Part shown: piece after piece, positions 1 to 8,226 of the stretch
How the letters are laid out: each line of letters opens with the position of its first letter
Numbering within the stretch: position 1 is the first letter of the stretch
DNA from: Streptomyces sp. NBC_00708
GTDB lineage: Bacteria; Actinomycetota; Actinomycetes; Streptomycetales; Streptomycetaceae
Reading direction: 5' to 3'
Length of the DNA stretch: 64,000 nt
Assembly (NCBI GenBank): GCA_036226585.1
Contig: CP108997.1
Coordinates: forward strand, 1,488,001-1,552,000
Translations under genes and position numbers: made by a program
The notes under the pieces: generated by a model
The model's input: only the letters and a program-made list of their open reading frames with translations
The model's database searches: none
What the model was told of the DNA's origin: nothing

Positions 1-588
1 GTCGGCCAGGCCCTCCGGCCGGAAGGCGATCCGGTCGAAGGTCACCTCGCAGCCCTCACCGGTGGGCGACTGGGCGAGGAAGCCGACGGAGGCGGTGGCC
101 GCCTGTTCCGGGGTGCCGAGGGTGAAGACGCGGACGAAGGTCCACTTCTCGCCGTCGGCCGAGGCGTGGAACGCGAAGGCACCTCCCGTACGGCTCAGGC
201 GCAGCCAGTGGGTGTCGCCGTCCACGACGGAGGAGTTGACGTCGTCGGAGTGGCCCCGGGTGACCACCGTGCAGATGGTCGGCTGCTCCGGGGAGAGCTC
301 CAGGCAGAGCTTGGCCCAGTCCCGGTCGCCGGCGTGGAGGTAGAGCACGCCCGCGTCGAAGGCGGCGGCGAAGCCCACCTTCACCCGGGCGACGAGCTGG
401 AAGTCGCCCGCCGGGGCGGTGCCCAGCAGCCGGGGCGCGTCGCTCGCCGGTTCCAGGCTGTCGCCGCCCGGCGGGACGAAGCGGTCCTGCCGGGCGCCCG
501 CGCGGCCGGTGAGCACGCCGTTCTCGTACGCCCAGCCGCCCTCGGGGCCGTGCGGATCGAGCGCGAAGGGGAGTTCGGGGAGGTTCAC
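1..588 (-). CDS. DUF1349 (concanavalin-like) family protein, 3' end cut by the window edge
   Basis: Partial gene read right to left; 196 codons are visible and the C-terminus lies outside the window. The product begins NLPELPFALDP after a GTG start and looks cytosolic, with no signal peptide or membrane segment. The pattern (GWAYENGVLTGRAG, GDFQLVARVKV, AGVLYLHAGDRDWAKLCLE, then THWLRLSRTG and FHASADGEKW) is that of DUF1349 beta-sandwich proteins, which resemble glucanase/lectin folds and are often found with sugar catabolic genes. The GTG overlaps the stop of the aldehyde dehydrogenase upstream (GTGA), so the two are almost certainly co-transcribed and translationally coupled. No catalytic role is established for the family; an accessory role in sugar handling is inference from context. 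Confidence 0.75.
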   Translation of the reverse strand, partial: MNLPELPFALDPHGPEGGWAYENGVLTGRAGARQDRFVPPGGDSLEPASDAPRLLGTAPAGDFQLVARVKVGFAAAFDAGVLYLHAGDRDWAKLCLELSPEQPTICTVVTRGHSDDVNSSVVDGDTHWLRLSRTGGAFAFHASADGEKWTFVRVFTLGTPEQAATASVGFLAQSPTGEGCEVTFDRIAFRPEGLAD

Positions 589-2105
589 GCGGGTCGTCCG
601 TTCACTCGGCGGGGCAGGCCCAGCGGGTTGTCCTCGCGCAGCTCGGGCGGGAGGAGCGCGTCGGGGGTGGTCTGGTAGCTGACCGGGCGCAGCCAGCGTT
701 CGATCGCGGTGGCGCCGACCGAGGTGGAGGTGGAGGTGGTGGCCGGGTAGGGGCCGCCGTGGTGCTGGGCGGGGGCGACGGCGACGCCGGTCGGCCAGCC
801 GTTGACGAGGACCCGGCCGGCGAGCGGGGTGAGCGCGGCGAGGAGTCCGGCGGCGCTGCCCCCGGCCTCGTCCTCGGCGATGTGGAGGGTCGCGGTGAGG
901 TTGCCGGGGAGCCGGGACAGGACGGCGGTGATCTCGTACTCGGAGGCGTAGCGGGCGACCACGGTGACGGGGCCGAAGCACTCCTCCAGGAGCGCGTCGT
1001 GCGGCCCTTCGGCCGTGAGCAGCCGGGCCGGGACGGTCAGGAAGCCGGCCGCGACGGTGTGCTCGCCGCCCGCGCCGGGGGTGACGGGGGCGTCCACGTC
1101 CGGGAGCGCGGCCCGCTCGGTCACTCCGGCGAGGAAGGCGTCGCGCATCCGGTGGTCGAGCAGGACGCCGGCCTCGGAGTCGCTGACGGCCTCGGTGAGG
1201 GCCTTCAGGAAGCGGTCGCCGCCTTCGCCCTCGGGGGCCAGGACGAATCCGGGCTTGGTGCAGAACTGGCCCGCGCCCATGGTCATCGAGCCGGCCAGGC
1301 CCGCGCCGATCTGCTCGCCGCGCTCGGCGGCGGCGGCCTCGGTGACGACGACGGGGTTGAGGGAGCCCAGCTCGCCGTGGAAGGGGATGGGCGCGGGGCG
1401 CGCGGCGGCCGCGTCGAACAGGGCGCGGCCGCCGCGCACCGAGCCGGTGAAGCCGGCGGCGGCGACGAGCGGGTGCCGGACGAGGGCGACGCCGGCGTCG
1501 AAGCCGTGGACGAGGGTGACGACGTCCTCGGGCAGCCCGGTCCGCGCGGCGGCCCGGCGCAGGACGGAGGCGCACAGCTCGGAGGTCGCCGGGTGGTCCG
1601 GGTGCGCCTTGACGACGACGGGGCAGCCGGCCGCGAGGGCGCTGGCGGTGTCGCCGCCGGGCACGGAGAAGGCGAGCGGGAAGTTGCTGGCGGCGTAGAC
1701 GGCGACGACGCCGAGCGGGATCTTGTAGCGGCGCAGGTCGGGCCAGGGCGGGGTGCGGGTGGCGTCGGCGTGGTCGATGTGGATGTCGAGGAAGGCGCCC
1801 TCGTCGACGACCTCGGCGAAGGCCCTCAACTGGGCCGCGGTGCGGGCGAGTTCCCCGGTCAGCCGGGCCGGGCCGAGGGCCGTCTCGGCGTCGGCGGCCT
1901 CGATGACGTGCTCACCGGCCTCGGTGAGCAGCTCGGCGGCCGTCCGCAGGAACGCGGCGCGCGTGGTGCGGTCGGCGAGGGAGCCGCGTACCGCGTGGGC
2001 GGCGCGGACCGCGCGGTCGACCTCCTCGGCTGTGGCCTCCACCGCAACCTGCTCGCGCGGGTTCCCGGTGCGGGGGTCGACGCTCCAGACTGGTGCTGCT
2101 GCCAC
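585..2105 (-). CDS. 2,5-dioxovalerate (alpha-ketoglutarate semialdehyde) dehydrogenase
   Basis: Predicted to oxidise 2,5-dioxopentanoate to 2-oxoglutarate with NAD(P)+, the common last step of oxidative pentose and uronate catabolism. The 506-residue length fits this aldehyde dehydrogenase subfamily (about 500-525). Visible motifs are the YAASNFPLAFSVPGGD segment, the general-base Glu245 in HGELGSLNP and the catalytic Cys282 in GQFCTKPG. I chose the GTG at 2105 because GGAAGG lies 7 nt upstream; an in-frame ATG ten codons earlier has no good ribosome site. A divergent IclR regulator and a repeat-rich operator region lie just upstream. The window also carries two enzyme sets that make this semialdehyde, which supports the substrate call; within the family, the exact aldehyde cannot be read from sequence alone. 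Confidence 0.85.
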   Translation of the reverse strand: MAAAPVWSVDPRTGNPREQVAVEATAEEVDRAVRAAHAVRGSLADRTTRAAFLRTAAELLTEAGEHVIEAADAETALGPARLTGELARTAAQLRAFAEVVDEGAFLDIHIDHADATRTPPWPDLRRYKIPLGVVAVYAASNFPLAFSVPGGDTASALAAGCPVVVKAHPDHPATSELCASVLRRAAARTGLPEDVVTLVHGFDAGVALVRHPLVAAAGFTGSVRGGRALFDAAAARPAPIPFHGELGSLNPVVVTEAAAAERGEQIGAGLAGSMTMGAGQFCTKPGFVLAPEGEGGDRFLKALTEAVSDSEAGVLLDHRMRDAFLAGVTERAALPDVDAPVTPGAGGEHTVAAGFLTVPARLLTAEGPHDALLEECFGPVTVVARYASEYEITAVLSRLPGNLTATLHIAEDEAGGSAAGLLAALTPLAGRVLVNGWPTGVAVAPAQHHGGPYPATTSTSTSVGATAIERWLRPVSYQTTPDALLPPELREDNPLGLPRRVNGRPA

Positions 2106-2138
2106 CGTGTTTCCTTCCGCTCCACTGCCGCACATCAG

Positions 2139-2173
2139 AAGTTGTCCGGTATAAGTTGTTCGGTATTCTGAAC
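2139..2173. promoter_or_regulatory. Candidate IclR operator: tandem 14-bp repeats plus GTTC-GAAC palindrome
   Basis: Between the divergent dehydrogenase and IclR genes, AAGTTGTCCGGTAT (2139-2152) is followed directly by AAGTTGTTCGGTAT (2153-2166), 13 of 14 bases identical. The second copy runs into the imperfect palindrome GTTCGGTATTCTGAAC (2158-2173). A further short inverted repeat, CACAT-GA-ATGTG, lies at 2184-2195. Tandem and palindromic sites beside the regulator's own gene are typical of IclR autoregulation; binding is inferred. Confidence 0.55.
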
Positions 2174-2274
2174 AGAGTTCCTGCACATGAATGTGAAGCG
2201 ACTCTATTTCCGGGCGTTCGGTGTTGGCAAGAAGTCGCAGGGTTTCGTCGGTGGGCTGAAAGGGGCGTGGGGCG

Positions 2275-3042
2275 ATGTCGGTTCCCGAGGGTGGAGCACA
2301 GGTCAAGTCCGCGGTACGGACGGTGGAGCTGCTGGAGTACTTCGCGGGACGGCCCGGCATGCACTCGCTCGCCTCGGTCCAGGAGGCCGTCGGCTACCCC
2401 AAGTCCAGCCTCTACATGCTGCTGCGGACCCTGGTCGAGCTGGGCTGGGTGGAGACGGACGCGACGGGCACGCGCTACGGGATCGGCGTACGGGCCCTGC
2501 TGGTCGGCACCTCCTACATCGACGGCGACGAGGTGGTCGCGGCGGCCCGCCCCACCCTGGACCGGCTCTCCGACGACACCACGGAGACCATCCACCTCGC
2601 CCGGCTCGACGGGACGAACGTGGTCTATCTCGCCACCCGCCAGTCCCAGCACTATCTGCGCCCCTTCACCCGCGTCGGCCGCCGGCTGCCCGCCCACTCC
2701 ACCTCGCTCGGCAAGGCGCTGCTGGCCACCTACAGCGACGAGCAGGTCCGCAAGATGCTGCCCGAGACGCTGCCCGCGCTCACCGAGCACACCCTGACGG
2801 ACCGGGAGAAGCTCATCGAGGAGCTGCGCCAGATCCGCGAGCAGGGATACGCGGTGGACCGCGAGGAGAACACGCTGGGGCTGCGCTGCTTCGGCGTCGC
2901 CGTCCCGTACCGCACCCCGGCCCGGGACGCCATCAGCTGCTCGGTGCCGGTCGCCCGGCTCACGCCCGCGCACGAACAGCTGGTCAAGGACGCGCTGTTC
3001 GACGCGCGCGACCGGCTGACGCTCGCCACCCGCAGGCTCTGA
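2275..3042 (+). CDS. IclR-family transcriptional regulator
   Basis: DNA-binding regulator of 255 residues, the normal IclR length. The N-terminal winged helix (about residues 10-70, including SAVRTVELLEYFAG and YPKSSLYMLLRTLVELGWV) is followed by the ligand-binding IclR domain (about 85-250), with GRRLPAHSTSLGKALLA and the REENTLGLRCFGVAVPY core. It is divergent from the alpha-ketoglutarate semialdehyde dehydrogenase and 169 bp from it. IclR proteins often sense sugar acids (KdgR in pectinolytic enterobacteria is one), so a uronate or keto-sugar-acid ligand is a reasonable inference. It may also act on the ABC-importer and kdgD promoters, where similar 16-bp palindromes occur. Confidence 0.88.
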   Translation: MSVPEGGAQVKSAVRTVELLEYFAGRPGMHSLASVQEAVGYPKSSLYMLLRTLVELGWVETDATGTRYGIGVRALLVGTSYIDGDEVVAAARPTLDRLSDDTTETIHLARLDGTNVVYLATRQSQHYLRPFTRVGRRLPAHSTSLGKALLATYSDEQVRKMLPETLPALTEHTLTDREKLIEELRQIREQGYAVDREENTLGLRCFGVAVPYRTPARDAISCSVPVARLTPAHEQLVKDALFDARDRLTLATRRL

Positions 3043-3130
3043 CGCCCCCGGCCCGTCTCCCCCGCGCGGCGGAGGCGGATCGTCACCCGGCAGGACGTAC
3101 GCGGGCGGGCCGCCCGGCAGCGTGGGGGCC

Positions 3131-4093
3131 ATGACGCTCCTCCCCGCCCGCACCGCGCTGCGCACCGTCGCCGTCGCCGCCTGCCTGCCGTACATCACGC
3201 TCAAGGCCGCGTGGCTGGCGGGCAGCCACGTCGGGATTCCGGACGGCAGCGCGCTGCTGGACCACCGCGCCCTGATGGCCGTCGCCAACGGCGGTTCGGT
3301 GCTGATGGACGGCGCGGTCGTGGTCCTGGCGCTGCTGCTCACCCGGCCCTGGGGTCTTCGGGTGCCCGCGTGGCTGCTCGCGCTGCCGATGTGGGTGGCG
3401 ACCGGGCTGCTGCTGCCGATCATGACCGGCTATCCCGCGCAGCTGCTGGTCCTGGCGCTGGGCGGGGACGACGGCGGCGCGAAGGACGCGGGCCGCCCCT
3501 TCCTGCACGAGTGGGTGTTCGGCGTCGTCTACGGCGGTTTTATCCTCCAGGGCCTGTGTCTGGGCGCCCTGTTCGTGCTGTACGCCCGCGACCGCTGGGG
3601 CCACCTCTGGCGCGGCACCCTGGGCGAGCTGCCCGACAGCCCGACCGCCCCCGCGCTGCGGGCCGCCGCCGTCGCCGCTTCGCTGCTCGCCCTGGCGCCC
3701 GGCACCATGCACCTGCTCTGGGCGGCGGGCTCGACGGCCGGCCTGAGCGCGGACCGGGCCGCCGGGCGGGACAGCGGCTTCCATGTCCTCGAAGCGGTGT
3801 ACGTGCTGTGGACCGCCACCGCCGTGGCCGGGGTCCTGCTGCTCGCCTTCCGCCGCTCCGCGCTGCCGCTGCGGGTGCCGCTCGCCGCGGCCTGGGGCGG
3901 CTCGGGGGTGCTGGCCTGCTGGGGCGGCTGGCTGAGCATCGCCTCGCTGGCCGCCGCCGACGACGCCCAACAGCCCACGGCCGCCATGGTGCTGATCTAC
4001 GCTGTCCAGATGCTCGTCGGGACACTGATGGTGACCCTGGGCGCGTACTTCCTGACGGAGCGCGCGGCCGGGACGCGGGGCGCCCCGGCATGA
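3131..4093 (+). CDS. Multispanning membrane protein of unknown function
   Basis: Integral membrane protein of about 320 residues with roughly eight hydrophobic segments (first near residues 5-30, last near 285-310), separated by short charged loops such as GGDDGGAKDAGRP. I recognise no catalytic motif. The ATG at 3131 is used; a GTG three codons upstream (3122) is the alternative, and neither has a convincing ribosome site. The stop overlaps the start of the following histidine kinase (ATGA), so the three genes to 6011 form one operon. Membrane proteins coupled this way to a HisKA_3 kinase are often sensors or targets of the two-component system; that is inference from position only. Confidence 0.75.
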   Translation: MTLLPARTALRTVAVAACLPYITLKAAWLAGSHVGIPDGSALLDHRALMAVANGGSVLMDGAVVVLALLLTRPWGLRVPAWLLALPMWVATGLLLPIMTGYPAQLLVLALGGDDGGAKDAGRPFLHEWVFGVVYGGFILQGLCLGALFVLYARDRWGHLWRGTLGELPDSPTAPALRAAAVAASLLALAPGTMHLLWAAGSTAGLSADRAAGRDSGFHVLEAVYVLWTATAVAGVLLLAFRRSALPLRVPLAAAWGGSGVLACWGGWLSIASLAAADDAQQPTAAMVLIYAVQMLVGTLMVTLGAYFLTERAAGTRGAPA

Positions 4094-5355
4094 CCCCGCT
4101 CATAGGCAGGCTCGTGGACCGGCGGGCCCGGCTGCGCTGGCTGCACCTGATCATCGGCGGCGCCCTGCTGATGCCGTACTACCTGGTCGGCACGGTCGTC
4201 GTGGGCCTGTACGCGCCCGAGACCAACCCCTTCACCTCGCTCCCCGCCCAGTTCGCCGCCTTCGCCCACGCCCTGCCGATGGCCGCCGTCACCGCGCTGC
4301 TGCCCCTGGCCCGGCCCCTCTCGGTCTCCGCCGCACGCGCCCTGTGCGGCCTGGCCCCGGACCGGCCGCTCGCGGACGGGCCCGGCGTCTCCCGGCAGGC
4401 GCGGGCCCGCTCGGCCGCCTGGTTCACGCTGCACGTCGGGCTCGGCGGCGTCATCAGCGGGATGACCCTGGCGCTCGTCCCGTTCGCCGTCTGCGTCATG
4501 GGGCTGCCGTTCTTCGCGGCCCTGCGCGACTCCCCCGCCCTGGAAGGGTCGCCGCTCCTGGACCACACCTGGGTCCTGGCCCTCGCACCGCCGGCCGGGG
4601 CGGCCATGCTCCTCGCGCTGGCGGGCTGCGCGGCGGCGGCCGGGGCGCTGCTCGCGAACCGGGCTCCGGTGCTCCTCGGCCCGGCCCCGGACGACCGGCT
4701 GGCCGCCGCCGAACGCCGGGCGGCCGAGCTCGCGGTGCGCAACCGGCTCGCCCGTGAGCTGCACGACTCGGTCGGCCACGCGCTGAGCGCCGTCACCCTC
4801 CAGGCGGGCGCGGCCCGCCGGGTCCTGGACAGCGACCCGGAGTTCGCCCGGCAGGCCCTCACCGCGATCGAGGAGACCACACGGCGCACGGTCGGCGAAC
4901 TCGACGCGGTGCTGGGCCTGTTGCGGCAGGGCGCGGACGGCTCCGACGACCTCGCGGGACCGGGCCTGGACGCGCTCGGCGGGCTGCTGGCCCGGTGCGG
5001 GGTGCCCGTGCGGTACACGGCGGACGGTGACCCGGGCACGGTCCCCGGGCCCGTCTCGGCGGAGGCGTACCGGATCGTGCAGGAGGGCCTGAGCAACGCG
5101 CTGCGGCACGGCGTCCCCGGCTCACCGGTGCGGCTGCGCGTCGGTGTCGGCCCCCGCGAGCTGACCCTCGTCCTGGACAGCGCGCTGTCCCCGCGCCCCC
5201 CGGCGGCCCGGCCCGGCGGCGGGCGCGGTCTGACCGGCATCGCGGAGCGCGCGCTGCTGCTCGGCGGCGCCACCGAGGCCGGCCCCCGCGACGACGGCGT
5301 GTGGCGGCTGGCCGCACGCCTCCCCCTGCACGCCCCCGCGAAGGAGCCACGATGA
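4090..5355 (+). CDS. Sensor histidine kinase, NarL/DesK type (HisKA_3)
   Basis: Membrane histidine kinase of 421 residues that should phosphorylate the response regulator encoded next. About five hydrophobic segments fill residues 15-190. They are followed by the dimerisation/phosphoacceptor helix RELHDSVGHALSAVTLQAG with phospho-accepting His225, and a C-terminal ATPase with VQEGLSNALRHG (N box) and a GGGRGLTGIAERA glycine loop. It starts by ATGA overlap with the preceding membrane protein and ends by ATGA overlap with the regulator. The signal is unknown. There is no large extracellular loop, which suggests intramembrane sensing or sensing through the upstream membrane protein. Confidence 0.9.
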   Translation: MTPLIGRLVDRRARLRWLHLIIGGALLMPYYLVGTVVVGLYAPETNPFTSLPAQFAAFAHALPMAAVTALLPLARPLSVSAARALCGLAPDRPLADGPGVSRQARARSAAWFTLHVGLGGVISGMTLALVPFAVCVMGLPFFAALRDSPALEGSPLLDHTWVLALAPPAGAAMLLALAGCAAAAGALLANRAPVLLGPAPDDRLAAAERRAAELAVRNRLARELHDSVGHALSAVTLQAGAARRVLDSDPEFARQALTAIEETTRRTVGELDAVLGLLRQGADGSDDLAGPGLDALGGLLARCGVPVRYTADGDPGTVPGPVSAEAYRIVQEGLSNALRHGVPGSPVRLRVGVGPRELTLVLDSALSPRPPAARPGGGRGLTGIAERALLLGGATEAGPRDDGVWRLAARLPLHAPAKEPR

Positions 5356-6011
5356 GCACGCCGGTCCGGATCGTCCTCGCCGACGACGAACGCATGGTGC
5401 GCACCGCCCTGCGCGCCATCCTGGAGGCGGAGGACGGCCTGGAGGTCGTCGGCGAGGCGGCCACCGGTGCCGAGGCGGTCTCCGTGGTGCGGACGCTGCG
5501 GCCCGACGTGGTGCTGATGGACGTACGGATGCCCGAGACGGACGGCATCCGGGCCACCGAGCAGATCCTCGGCGGCCTCGACCCGGCCCCGCGCATCGTG
5601 GTCGTCACCACCTTCGAGCACGACGCCTATGTGTACGAGGCGCTGCGCGCCGGGGCGGCGGGGTTCCTGCTGAAGCGGGCGGCGGCCGAGGAGCTGGTGC
5701 AGGCGGTCCGGCTGGTGGCCTGCGGAGACTCGCTGCTCTTCCCGTCCGCCGTACGGCAGCTGGCCGCCGCGTACGGGACGCCCCGGGCGGCCCCCGCGCC
5801 CCCGTGGGCCGCCCGGCTCACCGAGCGGGAGGCGCAGGTGCTGCGGCTGATGGCGGCCGGGCTGACCAACGCGGAGATCGCCGGCCGGCTGGCGGTGGGC
5901 GCGGCGACGGCCAAGACGCATGTGGCGGCGGTCCTCGCGAAGACCGGTGCCCGGGACCGTACCCAGGCGGTCATCGTGGCGTACGAGTCGGGGTTCATCA
6001 CCCCGGGCTGA
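5352..6011 (+). CDS. LuxR/NarL-type response regulator
   Basis: Cognate regulator of the preceding kinase; 219 residues. The receiver domain (about 5-122) has the acidic pair DDE near residue 12, phosphoacceptor Asp57 in DVVLMDVRMP, Thr in VVTTFEHD and Lys in FLLKRAA. A LuxR-type helix-turn-helix (about 155-215) follows, with LTEREAQVLRLMAAGLTNAEIAGRL. The start overlaps the kinase stop and is preceded by AAGGAG, so translation is coupled. The target genes are not evident. The penicillin-binding protein 88 bp downstream is on the same strand and is one possibility, but no shared operator was found. Confidence 0.93.
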   Translation: MSTPVRIVLADDERMVRTALRAILEAEDGLEVVGEAATGAEAVSVVRTLRPDVVLMDVRMPETDGIRATEQILGGLDPAPRIVVVTTFEHDAYVYEALRAGAAGFLLKRAAAEELVQAVRLVACGDSLLFPSAVRQLAAAYGTPRAAPAPPWAARLTEREAQVLRLMAAGLTNAEIAGRLAVGAATAKTHVAAVLAKTGARDRTQAVIVAYESGFITPG

Positions 6012-6099
6012 ACACACGCGGTGCGCACCGGATGAGGAATCGGTGAGAAGCGGCACAACCGGGAACGACACGCCGGTTCCCGTACGTCCCCCAAGCGGG

Positions 6100-7545
6100 A
6101 TGAACAAGACGATCAGGCGCGCCTCGGTCTTCTGCCTGCTGCTGGTCCTCGCCCTCCTCGGGCGGGCGACCTGGGTGCAGGCGTACCAGGCACGGGCGCT
6201 CGCAGACGACGACCACAACCGGCGGAAGATCATCGCGCAGTACGCGCAGCCGCTCGGGAACATCATCGTGGCCGGTTCGCCGGTCACGGGCTCGAAGCGG
6301 ACGGAGGGCAGCGATCTCGCGTACAAGCGCACCTACCGGCAGGGCGACCTCTACTCGTCCGTGACCGGCTACAGCTCGCAGGCGTACGGCTCGACCCAGC
6401 TCGAAGGGATCTACAGCCATGTGCTGGACGGCACCGACGACCGGCTGAAGAGTCCGCTGGGCGCGATCACCGGGAAGCGGTCCGCGCCCGGGGACGTGGT
6501 GACGACGATCGATCCGGACGTCCAGAAGGCGGCGAGCGACGCGCTCGGCGACGACAAGGGCGCCGCCGTGGCGATCGACCCGAGGAGCGGGCAGATCCTG
6601 GGCATGGTCTCCTCGCCGTCCTACGACCCGACCGACATCAGCGGCACGAACGACGGCGACGCCTGGAAGAAGCTGCTCGCCGACCCGGACAAGCCGCTGG
6701 CCAACCGGGCGATGCGGCAGCCGCTCGCGCCCGGTTCGACGTTCAAGCTGGTCGTGGCGTCGGCCGCGCTGGAGAACGGCCTGTACGACTCGGTGGACGA
6801 GCCGACGAAGAGCCCCGTCCCGTACAACCTGCCGGGCACCAGCACCCCGCTGCGGAACGAGAGCGCGTCGGCGCCCTGCGAGAACGCCTCGCTGCGCGTC
6901 GCTCTCCAGTACTCGTGCAACAACGTCTTCGGCAAGGTCGCCGCCGACCTCGGGCAGGACAAGGTGCGGGCGATGGCGGAGAAGTTCGGCTTCAACGAGG
7001 AGAAGCTGGACGTTCCGGTGCGGGCCTCCAAGAGCGTGTATCCGACGGACATGGACAGGCCGCAGACGGCGCTGTCGGGCATCGGCCAGTTCGAGGTGAC
7101 CGCGACCCCGCTGCAGATGGCGATGGTCTCCGCGGCGCTCGCCAACGGCGGTGAGCTGGCCGCCCCGCACATGGTGTCCGAGGTGACCGACGGCGACGGC
7201 GGCACGCTGGAGGACTTCGCGGACGGCGACACGGAACGGATCGTCTCCGAGGACACCGCGAAGCAGCTGCGCAGCGCCATGGTGACCGTCGTGGAGAAGG
7301 GCACCGGCACCAACGCCCGGATCGACGGGGCCGAGGTGGGCGGCAAGACGGGCACCGCCGAGAACGGCGTGGGCAACAGCAACACCCCGTACGCCTGGTT
7401 CACGTCGTACGCGAAGGCGGGTGACCGGGAGGTCGCGGTCGCCGTCGTCGTGGAGGACTCCGGTTCGGCCGCGTCCGAGGTCAGCGGCAACGGTCTCGCG
7501 GCGCCGATCGCCAAGAAGATGATGGAGGCGGCGCTGCGGCGGTAG
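6100..7545 (+). CDS. Class B penicillin-binding protein (peptidoglycan transpeptidase)
   Basis: Membrane-anchored D,D-transpeptidase that cross-links peptidoglycan outside the membrane. In 481 residues it has an N-terminal anchor (about residues 8-26), a short non-catalytic pedestal (to about 150), then the transpeptidase domain with active Ser213 in PGSTFKL, the SCN motif at 272-274 and KTG at Lys416 in GGKTGTAE. The compact pedestal resembles the short PbpA-like class B enzymes of actinomycetes rather than FtsI. The ATG used has only a weak GCGGG upstream. It stands alone, without an ftsW/rodA partner, between the two-component operon and a sigma factor, so it may be an envelope-stress or developmental enzyme; that role is inferred. 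Confidence 0.88.
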   Translation: MNKTIRRASVFCLLLVLALLGRATWVQAYQARALADDDHNRRKIIAQYAQPLGNIIVAGSPVTGSKRTEGSDLAYKRTYRQGDLYSSVTGYSSQAYGSTQLEGIYSHVLDGTDDRLKSPLGAITGKRSAPGDVVTTIDPDVQKAASDALGDDKGAAVAIDPRSGQILGMVSSPSYDPTDISGTNDGDAWKKLLADPDKPLANRAMRQPLAPGSTFKLVVASAALENGLYDSVDEPTKSPVPYNLPGTSTPLRNESASAPCENASLRVALQYSCNNVFGKVAADLGQDKVRAMAEKFGFNEEKLDVPVRASKSVYPTDMDRPQTALSGIGQFEVTATPLQMAMVSAALANGGELAAPHMVSEVTDGDGGTLEDFADGDTERIVSEDTAKQLRSAMVTVVEKGTGTNARIDGAEVGGKTGTAENGVGNSNTPYAWFTSYAKAGDREVAVAVVVEDSGSAASEVSGNGLAAPIAKKMMEAALRR

Positions 7546-7644
7546 CACCCGTCCCTCCCGTCGAAGCGCTTGCGGTACGCTCACGCCCCGGCGGGGGCGG
7601 ACCCGGACGGTCCGGGCGGGGCGCACGCGAGGGACGAGGTAGCT

Positions 7645-8226
7645 GTGGGCACAGCAGTCGACGATGCCGCCGCCGCCGAGTTCCACGCGTTCTTCGAGGC
7701 CCACTACGCCGAACTCGCCCGCCTCGCCCATCTGCTGACCGGTGAGGCGGACGCCGCCGACGATCTCGCGGCGGACGCCCTGCTCGCGCTCTGGCACCGC
7801 TGGGACCGGGTCCGCGACGCCGGGCACCCGGTGGCGTACGCACGCGGGGTGGTCGCCAACCTGGCCAGGACCCGCATCCGGAGCGCGGTGCGCGAGCGGC
7901 GCCGGATCGCCCTGTTCTGGGCGCCGCGCGGCGGCGGGGACGGCGGCGCCTCCGAGGGGCCCGACGTGCCGGCGGTGGTGGATGTGCGGGAGGCGCTGCG
8001 CCGGCTGCCGTTCCGCAAGCGGGCCTGTGTGGTGCTGCGGTACGCCTTCGACCTCTCGGAGCGGGACACCTCGCTGGTGCTGGGGATCTCGGTGGGTACG
8101 GTGAAGAGCCAGACCTCGCGCGCCGTCGCGGAACTGCAGCGGCTGCTGGGCCCCCCGGGACCCGGGACGCCCGCCGCGCGGGTACGGGTGGCCGTCGCGG
8201 CGCAGCGCAGCGGAGGAGACCGGTGA
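7645..8226 (+). CDS. SigE-family ECF RNA polymerase sigma factor
   Basis: Extracytoplasmic-function sigma factor of 193 residues. Region 2 lies at about residues 10-75 (FHAFFEAHYAELARLAHLLTG, AADDLAADALLALWHRWDRV) and region 4 at about 115-170 (LRRLPFRKRACVVLRYAFDLSE, LGISVGTVKSQTSRAVAEL). GTG at 7645 is chosen because GACGAGG lies at good spacing and the resulting N-terminus matches the streptomycete SigE-type family; an ATG at 7570 would add a Pro/Gly-rich tail unlike the family. Its stop overlaps the GTG of the next gene (GTGA), a membrane protein likely to control or be controlled by it. Confidence 0.9.
   Translation: MGTAVDDAAAAEFHAFFEAHYAELARLAHLLTGEADAADDLAADALLALWHRWDRVRDAGHPVAYARGVVANLARTRIRSAVRERRRIALFWAPRGGGDGGASEGPDVPAVVDVREALRRLPFRKRACVVLRYAFDLSERDTSLVLGISVGTVKSQTSRAVAELQRLLGPPGPGTPAARVRVAVAAQRSGGDR

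Noticed and set aside
759..2171. Open frame of 470 codons antisense to the aldehyde dehydrogenase
   Set aside because: Its low-complexity Gly/Asp/Arg composition is the shadow expected opposite a GC-rich gene; the other strand has intact catalytic motifs.
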